64,000 nt of DNA from Turicibacter bilis (GTDB lineage Bacteria; Bacillota_I; Bacilli_A; MOL361; Turicibacteraceae): the NCBI RefSeq assembly GCF_024499055.1, contig NZ_CP071249.1, positions 806,001-870,000 of the forward strand, in the 5' to 3' direction. Under the pieces are notes generated by a model. It was not told the DNA's origin. It did not search any database and saw only the letters and a program-made list of their open reading frames with translations. Position numbers and translations under genes: made by a program. Shown here in pieces: positions 25,605-34,967 of the stretch. The stretch's first letter is position 1; every line of letters starts with the position of its first letter.

Positions 25605-27938
25605 TTAAGCATACAAATGTTTTTCTAACTCTTTAATCGCTTCAAAATATTTAACTTTCCCACCGAATTCCTTTGCGATTTTCATTGGATTCCCAAATTC
25701 GGTGAACGGTTCTAACTTTAAAATTTTTACATCATCAAAATCTTTAATTCCATCATTTGCATATTTATCAATTAAAGCCTCAATAACTTTTTTTGCAACA
25801 TCAGAATATTGCTCAAAATAGTGACTTTGCTTCACTTTTTTAGCACGTTCAGAACGTGTTAAAGGCTTCTGATCATAGGCAATATGACAAATCAAATCAA
25901 AGTCATCTAAATCTTTAGCAGCTTCTCCAACTTCTTCACGTAAAGCATCAAGTAACACACCATGCTCCACTAATTCATTAATAATAGCTTCTTTTTTAAG
26001 CTCAGAGTTCCATTTAATCAGGAAAGCATCTAAATTATCATACTCCTTTAGAATATTTTTTCGCGAGTAATCTTTTAAACTTTCAGTGATTAATTTACCG
26101 TCCTGATCGTAATACTGTACACGTTCATTTAACACACACACATCTGCATTTTTGACATAGTATTTGCGTGGTTGTTCATCAATTTCTCCGTTCCCTGAAT
26201 TTTCATTAGACTCTGCACCTCTATCTGTGTCGCCAGTGTTGATCTCATTAAAATTAGGTAAATTGCCATCATTAGATTCTAAAACTTGAACTGGATCTCC
26301 ATCAAAGTCAGGGTCAGCAAATTTACGGGAATTGTTCCTAAAATCCATAATTGTAAAATACTCTTTGCCATAGTCAGGATTTAAACGTGTTCCACGTCCG
26401 ATAATCTGCTTAAATTCTGTCATTGAACCGATATTGGCATCTAAAACAATGAGTTTACACGTTTTACAGTCAACCCCTGTTGTTAATAATTTAGATGTCG
26501 TTACAATCGTTGGGTATAGACTTTCGACATCGATAAAGTTATCTAATTGAGCCTTTCCTTCTTTATTGTCACCTGTAATTTGCATGACATAGCGGCTATC
26601 CTGTGCAACCAAATCCTTATTTTCATTGACTAAAGCTTGACGCATTCGCTCTGCGTGATCGATGTCAGTACAAAAGACAATCGTTTTTGCGAATCTGTCA
26701 GTTTTCTTTAAAAATTCAGTCACTTTTTTAGCAACTAACTCTGTACGTTTTTCCAGCACAAGCGTTTTATCAAAGTCAGTTAGATTATACTCACGATCTT
26801 CGATTAGATAGCCATATTTATCATATTCGCCTTTAGTTGGACGATAACCTTCTAAGTCGCGATCAATACTGATACGAATAACCTTATATGGAGCTAAGAA
26901 ACCATCATCAATCCCTTGTTTTAATGAGTAAGTATAAACAGGATCTCCAAAGTAAGCAATGTTTGAAGTGTCTTTCGTTTCCTTAGGGGTAGCTGTAAGC
27001 CCAATTTGAATCGCACTATCAAAATAATTTAATACTCGTCGCCAGTTAGATTCCTCTTTGGCAGAACCTCGATGGCACTCATCAACGATAATTAAATCAA
27101 AGAAATCAGGACTGAATTGTTTGAAAACATCCTCCTCTGAATTACCACTTGTAAGCTGCTGATAAAGCGCCATGTAAACCTCATAAGAACTATCAAGCTT
27201 TCGATTTTGAACCTTAGTTATGACATTTTGGAAAGGTTTAAAGTCGTTATCAATGGTCTGGTCGACTAAAATGTTTCGGTCCGCTAAAAATAAAATCTTC
27301 TTAGCAACCCCACTCTTTTTCAAACGCCACATGATTTGAAACGCTGTAAAAGTCTTACCAGTACCAGTAGCCATAACTAATAACACACGTCTTTGCCCTT
27401 TGGCGATCGCCTCAATCGTACGATTAATCGCATTAAGTTGATAATAGCGAGGTCTTTTCGCCCCACTTGTAAAGTGATAAGGCTCAGTTAATAACTGTGC
27501 CTGTTCGTCTGTGATATCATTTTCACCTTTGTAGCGTTGCCACAACTCTTCTGGACTTGGAAATTCATCCAATCCTAATTCTCGCTCTGCCCCTGTTAAC
27601 CTATCATGTTCTATAAATCCATCACCATTTGAAGAATAAACAAAGGGAACTTGAAGGATATCTCCATAGTTAATCGCTTGCTGCAAGCCTGCCCCAATTG
27701 TATGTTTATTATCCTTAGCTTCAACAATGGCAATAGGTAAATTTGCTTTATAAGATAATAAATAATCAGCTCGTTTACTCTTCCCACGAGTAGTTAAATT
27801 ACCACGTACTATCACACGCCCATCTGTAAACGTGTACTCTTCACGCATCTGATTCTTGATATCCCAACCTGCATTTTGAATAGCAGGCGTAATAAACTTA
27901 GTACAAATATCACGTTCAGATAATTGTTTTTTGTTCAT
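25605..27938 (-). CDS. hsdR: HsdR, type I restriction endonuclease subunit
   Basis: The 777-aa protein has an N-terminal PD-(D/E)xK nuclease (D58, then IVEAKD with E73 and K75), a DEAD-like translocase (Walker A MATGTGKT about 187-194, DECH box about 288, motif VI IGRGTR) and a C-terminal EcoEI/HsdR_C-type domain for docking to HsdM/HsdS. It pulls and cuts unmethylated DNA. A strong ribosome binding site (AAGGAGG) precedes ATG 27938. All key residues are present, so the transposon's restriction system looks intact. Confidence 0.92.
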   Translation of the reverse strand: MNKKQLSERDICTKFITPAIQNAGWDIKNQMREEYTFTDGRVIVRGNLTTRGKSKRADYLLSYKANLPIAIVEAKDNKHTIGAGLQQAINYGDILQVPFVYSSNGDGFIEHDRLTGAERELGLDEFPSPEELWQRYKGENDITDEQAQLLTEPYHFTSGAKRPRYYQLNAINRTIEAIAKGQRRVLLVMATGTGKTFTAFQIMWRLKKSGVAKKILFLADRNILVDQTIDNDFKPFQNVITKVQNRKLDSSYEVYMALYQQLTSGNSEEDVFKQFSPDFFDLIIVDECHRGSAKEESNWRRVLNYFDSAIQIGLTATPKETKDTSNIAYFGDPVYTYSLKQGIDDGFLAPYKVIRISIDRDLEGYRPTKGEYDKYGYLIEDREYNLTDFDKTLVLEKRTELVAKKVTEFLKKTDRFAKTIVFCTDIDHAERMRQALVNENKDLVAQDSRYVMQITGDNKEGKAQLDNFIDVESLYPTIVTTSKLLTTGVDCKTCKLIVLDANIGSMTEFKQIIGRGTRLNPDYGKEYFTIMDFRNNSRKFADPDFDGDPVQVLESNDGNLPNFNEINTGDTDRGAESNENSGNGEIDEQPRKYYVKNADVCVLNERVQYYDQDGKLITESLKDYSRKNILKEYDNLDAFLIKWNSELKKEAIINELVEHGVLLDALREEVGEAAKDLDDFDLICHIAYDQKPLTRSERAKKVKQSHYFEQYSDVAKKVIEALIDKYANDGIKDFDDVKILKLEPFTEFGNPMKIAKEFGGKVKYFEAIKELEKHLYA

Positions 27939-28107
27939 GTTTCCCTTCCTCCTTAACTAAATAATTTTAAATAGTAAGCTTATACTTTTATAATAGTTTA
28001 ACTTCTAAAAAACTAATATTTTTACATTATTAAACTATAGAAATAACTAAGAACATTTGAGATTCGTAGTGCTATACTGCTTACTACTAAATTTAATAGA
28101 TAGTATA

Positions 28108-29430
28108 TTAATAAATCGATTGAGAAATCGGAACAATGATACGAGATCGAGCAACACACACACCATTTTGGATAATATAACACTCAACAAAGTGCTTTCC
28201 TTTAAAAGTACTGTGTTCGATTTGTTTATAGGAATTAGTCCTCTCTATTTGCCCCCTTAAACAGTTTCGTTGATAAGCTACTTCTCCTTCATTTTTAACT
28301 TTCCAATAGATATCGAATGATGAAGGGTTTTCTTTTAATTCACTGTCCATCTCATCAATATAAAATTCTAATTTTTTCTGAGGTAATAGTGGTAATTTCT
28401 CTCGTAGCATCTGTTTTAATCTTCGCGTTTGAAAACCATTTTGTATCACTGTACAATCAATACTAATACTATATTTAATATCAATTGGGTATAAGTCCTC
28501 AATAAATTGTTCTGTCTGTTTCACATCAGAATAACCAAAATTACGATTTTCTTCTGTTAACTTTTTGGGGAACTTACTTCCAAATACATTCCTTAACTTA
28601 TTGTTGATAGAGGAGGAACTTTCAGTTAATTCCTTCAAAATGTCATAAGCTTCTTGAGCTTTAGTAACGAATTTTCCATTTTCACAATTATAAACTTTTT
28701 GATTACTTCCTAAAGCAAACCAATAACTCTGCTCTTGATTCAAATCTTTTAAAAAGTTGAAAAGCTCTAAAGTCATATCAAAATACTGATCAAATCCAAT
28801 ATACCAATATTGAGTGTGTTCATTTAAAAATTTATAAGTTAGAGTATCAATTAATAATCCCCCAAACTTAAATCCTTGTTTATTTTTCCACGCTCTCATC
28901 ATATTAGCAATATGCTTAAAATTTTGATTTGTTTTAGTCATCATCGAATGGCTTTCTTCCATCTCAGGTAAGGGATCAGTATATTTCCAACTCCCCCCAT
29001 CATTTGTATCAGGATATTTAAAGCGATTATCCGATTGTTTGAATCCAGGTACTAACTCAACCGTATATTTATCAAATTCAATTACTACCACTTGGCCATC
29101 ACCCGAGATATCCGTTTTAGGATAACGCTCTTTCAAAACTCGTCTAATCTCTTGAAGAAGTGAGGTTTGTTTTAATGTTTTATATGAATCAAAACGCTTA
29201 AATACTTCATCTGGCAAATCAAATAAAATATCTAAATCACTAATCCCTTTAATACACGTTCCTCTGCCTACTGAACCAACAATATACATATGAGAAGCAT
29301 CATCACCCGTTAATCCATAATACTCATTATTTAACTTTTTTGCTATTTCTCCAACCGTTGTTTCCATTTCACTCAATTTATCAGGTTCTAAAGCCTCAAT
29401 AAATACTTTAAAATCTTCTGTTAACCCCAT
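28108..29430 (-). CDS. CD-NTase (SMODS nucleotidyltransferase) with AGS-C sensor domain
   Basis: From ATG 29430 the protein is 440 aa. Residues 1-200 are a polymerase-beta-like SMODS domain: GSVGRGT (52-58), DLD (65-67), and a third acidic residue in YTVELVP (E125, where Asp is more usual). The C-terminal ~120 residues (from KYSISID through FDIYWKVKNEGE, RGQIERT to CYIIQNGVCVARSRI) match the AGS-C nucleotide sensor fused to these enzymes. It should make a cyclic oligonucleotide upon infection. The SLATT gene upstream overlaps by TAATG, the CBASS-like enzyme-effector arrangement. Confidence 0.85.
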   Translation of the reverse strand: MGLTEDFKVFIEALEPDKLSEMETTVGEIAKKLNNEYYGLTGDDASHMYIVGSVGRGTCIKGISDLDILFDLPDEVFKRFDSYKTLKQTSLLQEIRRVLKERYPKTDISGDGQVVVIEFDKYTVELVPGFKQSDNRFKYPDTNDGGSWKYTDPLPEMEESHSMMTKTNQNFKHIANMMRAWKNKQGFKFGGLLIDTLTYKFLNEHTQYWYIGFDQYFDMTLELFNFLKDLNQEQSYWFALGSNQKVYNCENGKFVTKAQEAYDILKELTESSSSINNKLRNVFGSKFPKKLTEENRNFGYSDVKQTEQFIEDLYPIDIKYSISIDCTVIQNGFQTRRLKQMLREKLPLLPQKKLEFYIDEMDSELKENPSSFDIYWKVKNEGEVAYQRNCLRGQIERTNSYKQIEHSTFKGKHFVECYIIQNGVCVARSRIIVPISQSIY

Positions 29431-30047
29431 TATCTCACATTCTCCTGCTTTAATTTTTTTGCTTCCGATGGTAGACAACTATCAATTTCTTCATCAGAGA
29501 AAGTATTATCTTTTCTCATCTTTAAACATTGTGAAGCCTGATCAACTGCTTCTTTACTGGCATCAGGTGTTCGCTTAGACAATTCCAATTTTCTATTCAG
29601 TAATTCGTCACGTTTACTTAATAACTCTTCATATGTATAACGTTCCATTCTAATATCACATAAGATTGAAACAAAATCTTCTCGAAGTTCTAACCACTCT
29701 AATTCGACTTCTTTGTGTTTTTTATGCAATGTTCCTAAATCATACTGTTTACAATACGCAGTTATAAATAAAGATACTCCAGATGCTAAAGCACTCAGTA
29801 TTTTCACACATGTTTCATCCCAGAAAACCGCTGTTATAATCCCCGATGTGGATAATACTGATGCAATAATTTGAATAAGTTCACACATATTCTTTCGCCA
29901 CAGATAGATATCTCCCTGTTGTGCTTGAATCTTATGTGTCCATACCACACTCATAAATACCTGTCTTAAATGACTTTCTATTACATTGATTCTTGTAATG
30001 ATGCCCACTCCCTTTTCATGCTTAATCTTTATTTTGGTTTTCTCCAT
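29430..30047 (-). CDS. SLATT-domain 2TM effector
   Basis: The 205-aa protein has two transmembrane helices (about 50-70 and 78-100; IIASVLSTSGIITAVFW, ILSALASGVSLFITAY) and a long helical C-terminus with the SLATT signature YTYEELLSKRDELLNRKLEL ... TPDASKEA. SLATT proteins are predicted pore-forming effectors activated by nucleotide second messengers. It is first in the two-gene unit with the CD-NTase. No clear ribosome binding site precedes ATG 30047, so the true start may be a little downstream. Confidence 0.8.
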   Translation of the reverse strand: MEKTKIKIKHEKGVGIITRINVIESHLRQVFMSVVWTHKIQAQQGDIYLWRKNMCELIQIIASVLSTSGIITAVFWDETCVKILSALASGVSLFITAYCKQYDLGTLHKKHKEVELEWLELREDFVSILCDIRMERYTYEELLSKRDELLNRKLELSKRTPDASKEAVDQASQCLKMRKDNTFSDEEIDSCLPSEAKKLKQENVR

Positions 30048-30326
30048 TAATTACTTTTTTTACTACTATTTATTATTAATTTTATCATATATTCAACTTT
30101 TACCAAAAGAGTCTTAAATATTAGAAATCCCTAAAAAATCTCAATCTACTATTCTTATGAAATTTAATAATTTACATTTTTAATGATAGAAACAATATTA
30201 ATTAAACTCCTACTATCCTTAAAAATATAAATTACTGTTCAACTCTTAGAACACTTGATCTGCACTAATATTAGATAACACTAATCCTCTTTGTACACTA
30301 ATTTAATATTTTTCAATAAATTATTA
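30048..30326. other. Non-coding right arm of the transposon
   Basis: No gene is seen. The stretch is very AT-rich and holds GTTCAAC at 30,237-30,243 and related short copies, matching the subterminal motifs at the left arm, plus the promoter region for the SLATT/CD-NTase pair. Confidence 0.45.
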
Positions 30327-30350
30327 TGAACACTCTTGACTTTTATTATA
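30327..30350 (-). repeat. Right inverted end of the transposon
   Basis: On the minus strand this reads TATAATAAA, N10, GTTCA, with the same spacing as the left end. It interrupts hsdM directly after the codons for GGEFY. Confidence 0.65.
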
Positions 30351-30858
30351 TATAGAATTCTCCACCTTCATTCGCTCCGAATTTCCCTAAGAAATATTCA
30401 TAAACACGACCTAAGACGTCTTTATCACGAGCGTCTTCACCACCCACATTAATATTGGTAAATAAGTCGATGATTTCACCTAAAATACGTTTATCAAGTT
30501 CTGGGCGTGAATAATTTTTAGGAAGCACCCCACGTAATGAGTCATTCTCTTTTTCAATTGAATCAAGAGCCTGATCCACTATCTGACCGATTTCAGGTTG
30601 TTTAGAATGGTCAGAAATATAACTCCAACGCGCATGTTCTGGAACCCAGAACACACCTTCAGAAATATATTCGTCACGATCTTCAGCAAACTCTGGATCA
30701 TCTGCTAATAACTCTACATAACGCTCATTAAACGTATCCGACACATATTTTAAGAAAATCAACCCAAGTACCACGTGCTGATACTCCGATGGATTCATAT
30801 TATTACGTAATTTATCTGCTGCCTGCCACAGCTTCTCTTCAAAACCAATTGTAGCCAT
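30346..30858 (-). pseudogene. hsdM: hsdM 5' portion, interrupted by the transposon end
   Basis: ATG 30858 begins a standard HsdM N-terminal helical domain (LWQAADKLRNNMNPSEYQHV, LGLIFLKYVSD), running to KFGANEGGEFYI and then an immediate stop supplied by the transposon end. Intact HsdM continues TPxxVV ... DPACGSGG; that continuation is found, minus 20-25 residues, at 997-80. The fragment could still be translated as a 170-aa N-domain but cannot methylate DNA. Confidence 0.92.
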
Positions 30859-30974
30859 TCTATTTTCCTCCTAATGCGATACCTAGTATAACTATTATTT
30901 TAAACTTATTGAATTTGGATTACAATAAGGAACAAATTACAACGATAACTTTTAAAAATCTGTATGATTTAATT

Positions 30975-33467
30975 CTATTTGTCGTATTCAACTTTAACTT
31001 CTATACCTCTTATACCCGCAGGGATATGGACATCAAATTCGACCTCAAATACTTGAAATTTATTTTGAATATATTCTTTAATTTGACTTTCAGTAAATGT
31101 CAGATACAGATTATTCGCCACATTGACACGATATACATCGTCTACTAAATACTTTTTAGCTTCAGTTAGAATTTCATGATCTGTTAAATATCGAATCCCA
31201 ACATTCTTAATCTTAATTCCAATATATTCATTATTCATATCTAGGTAATAGGTATACTGATTATGGATATAGTCATCAATGCTACTTAGTGAATCCTCAA
31301 AATCATCAAATAACTTAATTGCTTCGTCGGATTCATTTGATTTAAAGAACCAATTTTCTAATAAAGACGCATTTAATCGTAAACTAGGTTTTAATCCCTG
31401 CTGATCAAAAAGAGCCAATAAACTTTTAACCTTTTCTATTTGAGAATAATTTATTTGATAGTCAATTAATTTATCTTTCAATTGATTAATAATAGACCTA
31501 TTAAATTTATCTATCATCAATTGCTCAAATGTTGTTCCCGTTAAAGGAATCTGCTCAGTTAAAACAGAATTTAAAATTAAAAATGCTGATTGAAATGATG
31601 TAATCGATGATTCCATGTCATCATTTATTTTATATATGGCTGAGTTATCACTTAAAAGTTTATTAAACGCACTAATTAATTTATTACGATACATACACAT
31701 TTTTGGATTAGCAGAATAAGATTTTTCTTGTAGAATTTCTTGTAACACTTTTTTATCACTCAAAAATTGATAAAAATCTTTCGCATTATCTCTACCTCTC
31801 GCTTTATCCTTTAAATATATCTTTTTAAAAGTTTGTAATTGCTTTTCCATTGATGGCTTTAACTCTCCATCTTTATTATAAAATTCTAGCATATCTAGTA
31901 GCAACTTCTTATTCTTTAATAAATCATATATCTTTTCTAGCTCATAGCTTCGAACAAAGCAAATCGTATATAAGAAATAAAACTCAGAAATAGCTGATTC
32001 CATGCACATCCACTTTGCCTTACCATAGGGCATATACTCCCAACTAGTGAGACTTTTCTCTAAAATTTCATATTGTCTCCAGCATTTATAGTCTATTATA
32101 GGAATAAAGGCACTTAAACTAAATACCTCTTTTGTTCCATCATCATCCATCACCAATAAGAATTGTTCAATTTTATTTTTCGTAGCATCTGTAAAGTAGT
32201 CTTCTTTTGCTATAGCATAATAACAATAAATATTTAACTGCATCAAAATTAAATATACTTTTAGATTTTCGAATTCCCCGTGGCTAATGCTAAATGAATT
32301 AGATTTATAAAGTTCTTGTAATACTTTAGTAAAACTTCCTACATCATTACAATCAAATAATAATTTAGATAGCCTTAATACTGTACTGTATCTAACATCA
32401 GTTAGATAATCATCTCTTCTATCTATCTCATGAATCATAATATGACGGATAAAATCATTTAAAACTTCATCCTCTTGTGCACTATGCAGGATATTTCGGT
32501 ATCTTCCGTAATAGGCTCTAACAAGGTAATACGACATCTCTTTTGAAGGAATTATTTCAGATACACTATCTTCTTTTATCAAATCAATCAATAAAAAGTT
32601 CATAATCTCTTTATATTCTGACTCATTAAGAGATTCATGACAAAACTCACTCAGGTTATCAATTTGCATATCAATAAAATGTGCTATTAATGTTTGAGTA
32701 CATCGTTCTAAACTCAAAAAGCTTTTAAGTGTTTGAATATATAGTCCTTGAAAGCGACTTTTAAGTAACTGTTTCATTAATTCCTCATAAACAGATAAAA
32801 TTTCTTTGAGTACTGATTCATTATTTTCAATATTTGATATTCGTTTTAAAAATAAGAATAAGCATTCCAAATTTTCTTGAATAACTAATATATTATTCGT
32901 ATAAATAGCTAATTGTGTCTCTTCCAACAAATTCTTAAGCAGTTCTATAAAGCGTGAAGGTTTATTTTCTACCTTTAGCATCAATTCAGACTGTAAGTAT
33001 TCCCCACTCATTTGAATATATTGTTCTTCCTTAGTTAATACATCATACGTCTTCAATAATATATAACCTAACAAAATAAGATTAATAATAAAAAATAACA
33101 TCGTTGCTGGCAATGAGACATGAATAACCGAAAAAATATTTATCCCTGCTAAAATGACTACAAGTCCAATACATTCAAAATAAGTAAGCTTAAAATAGCT
33201 TTTTTTATGAATAGCAAGTAAATCACTTATCTTTAACCCGTATAATTTCCTATCCATCTTTCCAACAATAATTGACACAAGAGTTATAGATACTAGTGAG
33301 ATAGTAACTTGTATCCCCCAAATTGTATTAACCAAACTCTCTATATCTCTATTTGTTCCATCAATGTAGAAGAAGGAAGGGAAAAAACCTTGATCTATAA
33401 CAACTGTATATACAAAAATAACTATTGAAATTAAAAAAGTAAAAATACCTATTTTTATTACATTCAT
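30975..33467 (-). CDS. Unknown 830-aa protein with N-terminal membrane domain
   Basis: I do not recognise this protein. Four hydrophobic helices lie within the first ~165 residues (about 5-25, 48-68, 98-118, 122-142), followed by ~660 residues of charged, mostly helical sequence with no motif I can name and a beta-rich C-terminal end (IKEYIQNKFQVFEVEFDVHI). It starts at ATG 33467 after GGAGAG. It lies between the HsdM-like gene (33,634) and the broken hsdM, all on one strand. It may be a membrane-anchored component of the neighbouring defence-like cluster. Confidence 0.6.
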   Translation of the reverse strand: MNVIKIGIFTFLISIVIFVYTVVIDQGFFPSFFYIDGTNRDIESLVNTIWGIQVTISLVSITLVSIIVGKMDRKLYGLKISDLLAIHKKSYFKLTYFECIGLVVILAGINIFSVIHVSLPATMLFFIINLILLGYILLKTYDVLTKEEQYIQMSGEYLQSELMLKVENKPSRFIELLKNLLEETQLAIYTNNILVIQENLECLFLFLKRISNIENNESVLKEILSVYEELMKQLLKSRFQGLYIQTLKSFLSLERCTQTLIAHFIDMQIDNLSEFCHESLNESEYKEIMNFLLIDLIKEDSVSEIIPSKEMSYYLVRAYYGRYRNILHSAQEDEVLNDFIRHIMIHEIDRRDDYLTDVRYSTVLRLSKLLFDCNDVGSFTKVLQELYKSNSFSISHGEFENLKVYLILMQLNIYCYYAIAKEDYFTDATKNKIEQFLLVMDDDGTKEVFSLSAFIPIIDYKCWRQYEILEKSLTSWEYMPYGKAKWMCMESAISEFYFLYTICFVRSYELEKIYDLLKNKKLLLDMLEFYNKDGELKPSMEKQLQTFKKIYLKDKARGRDNAKDFYQFLSDKKVLQEILQEKSYSANPKMCMYRNKLISAFNKLLSDNSAIYKINDDMESSITSFQSAFLILNSVLTEQIPLTGTTFEQLMIDKFNRSIINQLKDKLIDYQINYSQIEKVKSLLALFDQQGLKPSLRLNASLLENWFFKSNESDEAIKLFDDFEDSLSSIDDYIHNQYTYYLDMNNEYIGIKIKNVGIRYLTDHEILTEAKKYLVDDVYRVNVANNLYLTFTESQIKEYIQNKFQVFEVEFDVHIPAGIRGIEVKVEYDK

Positions 33468-33633
33468 CTTTCACTCTCCATTAAATATTTATAAATTTCT
33501 TAATCTATTTATCTTCATGTTTCTCCATTCCGTACATCACTAAATTATTTCTCTAAAATGATCTTCTAAATAAACATAATCCTGATTGAAATAACTACGA
33601 AACCATCACTGAATAGTGCTGAAAAAGTCAGTA

Positions 33634-34956
33634 TTATCCTAATATTTCTTGTAATTGATGCTGGATTATCATCAACTGTTTATTTAATTTTTCATGTTCA
33701 GCTTTTAAAGCCTCTACATCAAACTTCTCTTGTTTTACTTTTGGTGTGACATAGCGTTCCACCATTAAGTTATAACGGTTTTCTTGAACTTGTTCTAAAG
33801 ATACTAACTTAGATACTTCTTGTCGTTCTTCACGAGTATGATATAGTTGTCCGATTTCCTTGATCGATTGCTCTAACAATGTATTTAACGTACGATTTTT
33901 CTCAACAAATGACGTTGCGTTCATAAAGAAAATATCATTTGTTTTCTTTTGTTTATCAAAGATAACAATATTAACGGGTAACGCCGTTCCATATAGCATA
34001 TTCCCAGGCAAAGAAATAACCGTTTCAACTAAATTTTCTTCGATTAATTGTTTTCGAATGTCTCCTTCACGTGATTCTCGGAATAAAACACCTGATGGTA
34101 CAATCATCACTGCTTTTCCCGTCTCATTTAAGCTTTCAACAACTTGTGTTATGAAAGCAAAGTCTGCACTTGATCGTGGTGGAACCCCACGGTGAAAACG
34201 AGCATCATCCATCACCTGCTCCATTCCCCAGTCCTTTAATCCAAATGGTGGCTGACAAACGATGCAATCAAACTTTTGAAGCGTTGTTCCTTCTACATGC
34301 TTAGGATCAATCAATGTATGTCCCTCTTTTAAATAAGCCAATTCGTGAATACGTCCTGTTAAAGTCAGTAACATTCTGCATTGATTTAAGGCTTGACGAT
34401 TGATTTCTTGACCATAAATGAGCACATCTTGATGACCTTGACTCACTTCATAAGCTAAACTCCCTGAGCCAATTGCCGGATCATATAGTGTTTCAAATGA
34501 AGTATTAGTTAATAACTCCTTTGATAACAAAGCAAGCGATGCTGGCGTTTCAAAACTAAAACGATCTTGTAAACTTAAATAAAATGAACATTTTTGAAAT
34601 ACTTCTATAGAAGATTGTTCAAACGAAACCGAATTTAAAAAATCAATGACTTGTTTAAAAAGTTTATCATTATCTAAACGGTCAATATCGGAGAAGCTAT
34701 CTTGTAACCAATTCAGTTCAGCATTTTGATCAATAAATGACTTTAAGGACTGAATCATCTCATCCTTACAAGTTGCTTCTTTCAAATCAAAACACCCTTG
34801 TAGTTGTGATGTGAATACTTCATTTTCCTCCAATAATTCTCTTTCTAATTGATGAAGAAAAGTAAATGTTCGAATGAGTTGACCAGCAGAGCTTGAATCA
34901 AAACTTCCTCTTAATAAATCACTGAATTTGTATGCATAATTTTGAATGTTCTTCAT
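33634..34956 (-). CDS. HsdM-like DNA methyltransferase with altered motif IV (QPPF)
   Basis: The 440-aa protein has an HsdM-type N-domain, motif I as DPAIGSGSLAYE (about 159-170) and motif IV as CIVCQPPFGLKDWG (about 232-245). The first residue of motif IV, normally N, D or S, is Q235, and motif I lacks the usual ACGSGG. The fold is kept, but activity may be altered or lost. The half-size HsdS ends 12 bp upstream, and a strong promoter drives both; no matching hsdR is seen nearby. Confidence 0.8.
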   Translation of the reverse strand: MKNIQNYAYKFSDLLRGSFDSSSAGQLIRTFTFLHQLERELLEENEVFTSQLQGCFDLKEATCKDEMIQSLKSFIDQNAELNWLQDSFSDIDRLDNDKLFKQVIDFLNSVSFEQSSIEVFQKCSFYLSLQDRFSFETPASLALLSKELLTNTSFETLYDPAIGSGSLAYEVSQGHQDVLIYGQEINRQALNQCRMLLTLTGRIHELAYLKEGHTLIDPKHVEGTTLQKFDCIVCQPPFGLKDWGMEQVMDDARFHRGVPPRSSADFAFITQVVESLNETGKAVMIVPSGVLFRESREGDIRKQLIEENLVETVISLPGNMLYGTALPVNIVIFDKQKKTNDIFFMNATSFVEKNRTLNTLLEQSIKEIGQLYHTREERQEVSKLVSLEQVQENRYNLMVERYVTPKVKQEKFDVEALKAEHEKLNKQLMIIQHQLQEILG

Positions 34957-34967
34957 TTTTCCATCCC

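Larger units (their letters stand above)
15904..30350. mobile_element. 14.4-kb tyrosine-recombinase transposon carrying type I RM and a CBASS-like pair
   Basis: The two ends are inverted copies of TATAATAAA, ten unmatched bases, then GTTCA (15,904-15,927 and the reverse complement at 30,327-30,350). Outside each end, one base away, is ATAGAA in direct orientation (15,897-15,902 and 30,352-30,357). Composition shifts sharply at 15,900 from GC-rich to AT-rich. The left arm encodes a three-tyrosine-recombinase plus TnpC-like operon; the cargo is hsdS/hsdM/hsdR, a CD-NTase and a SLATT effector. The right end sits in hsdM and the left end in a truncated amidase. The ends are called from this symmetry and are inference until an empty site is compared. 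Confidence 0.7.

Noticed and set aside
30346-30858. A functional short HsdM
   Set aside because: It lacks both SAM-binding and catalytic motifs and stops in transposon-derived sequence.
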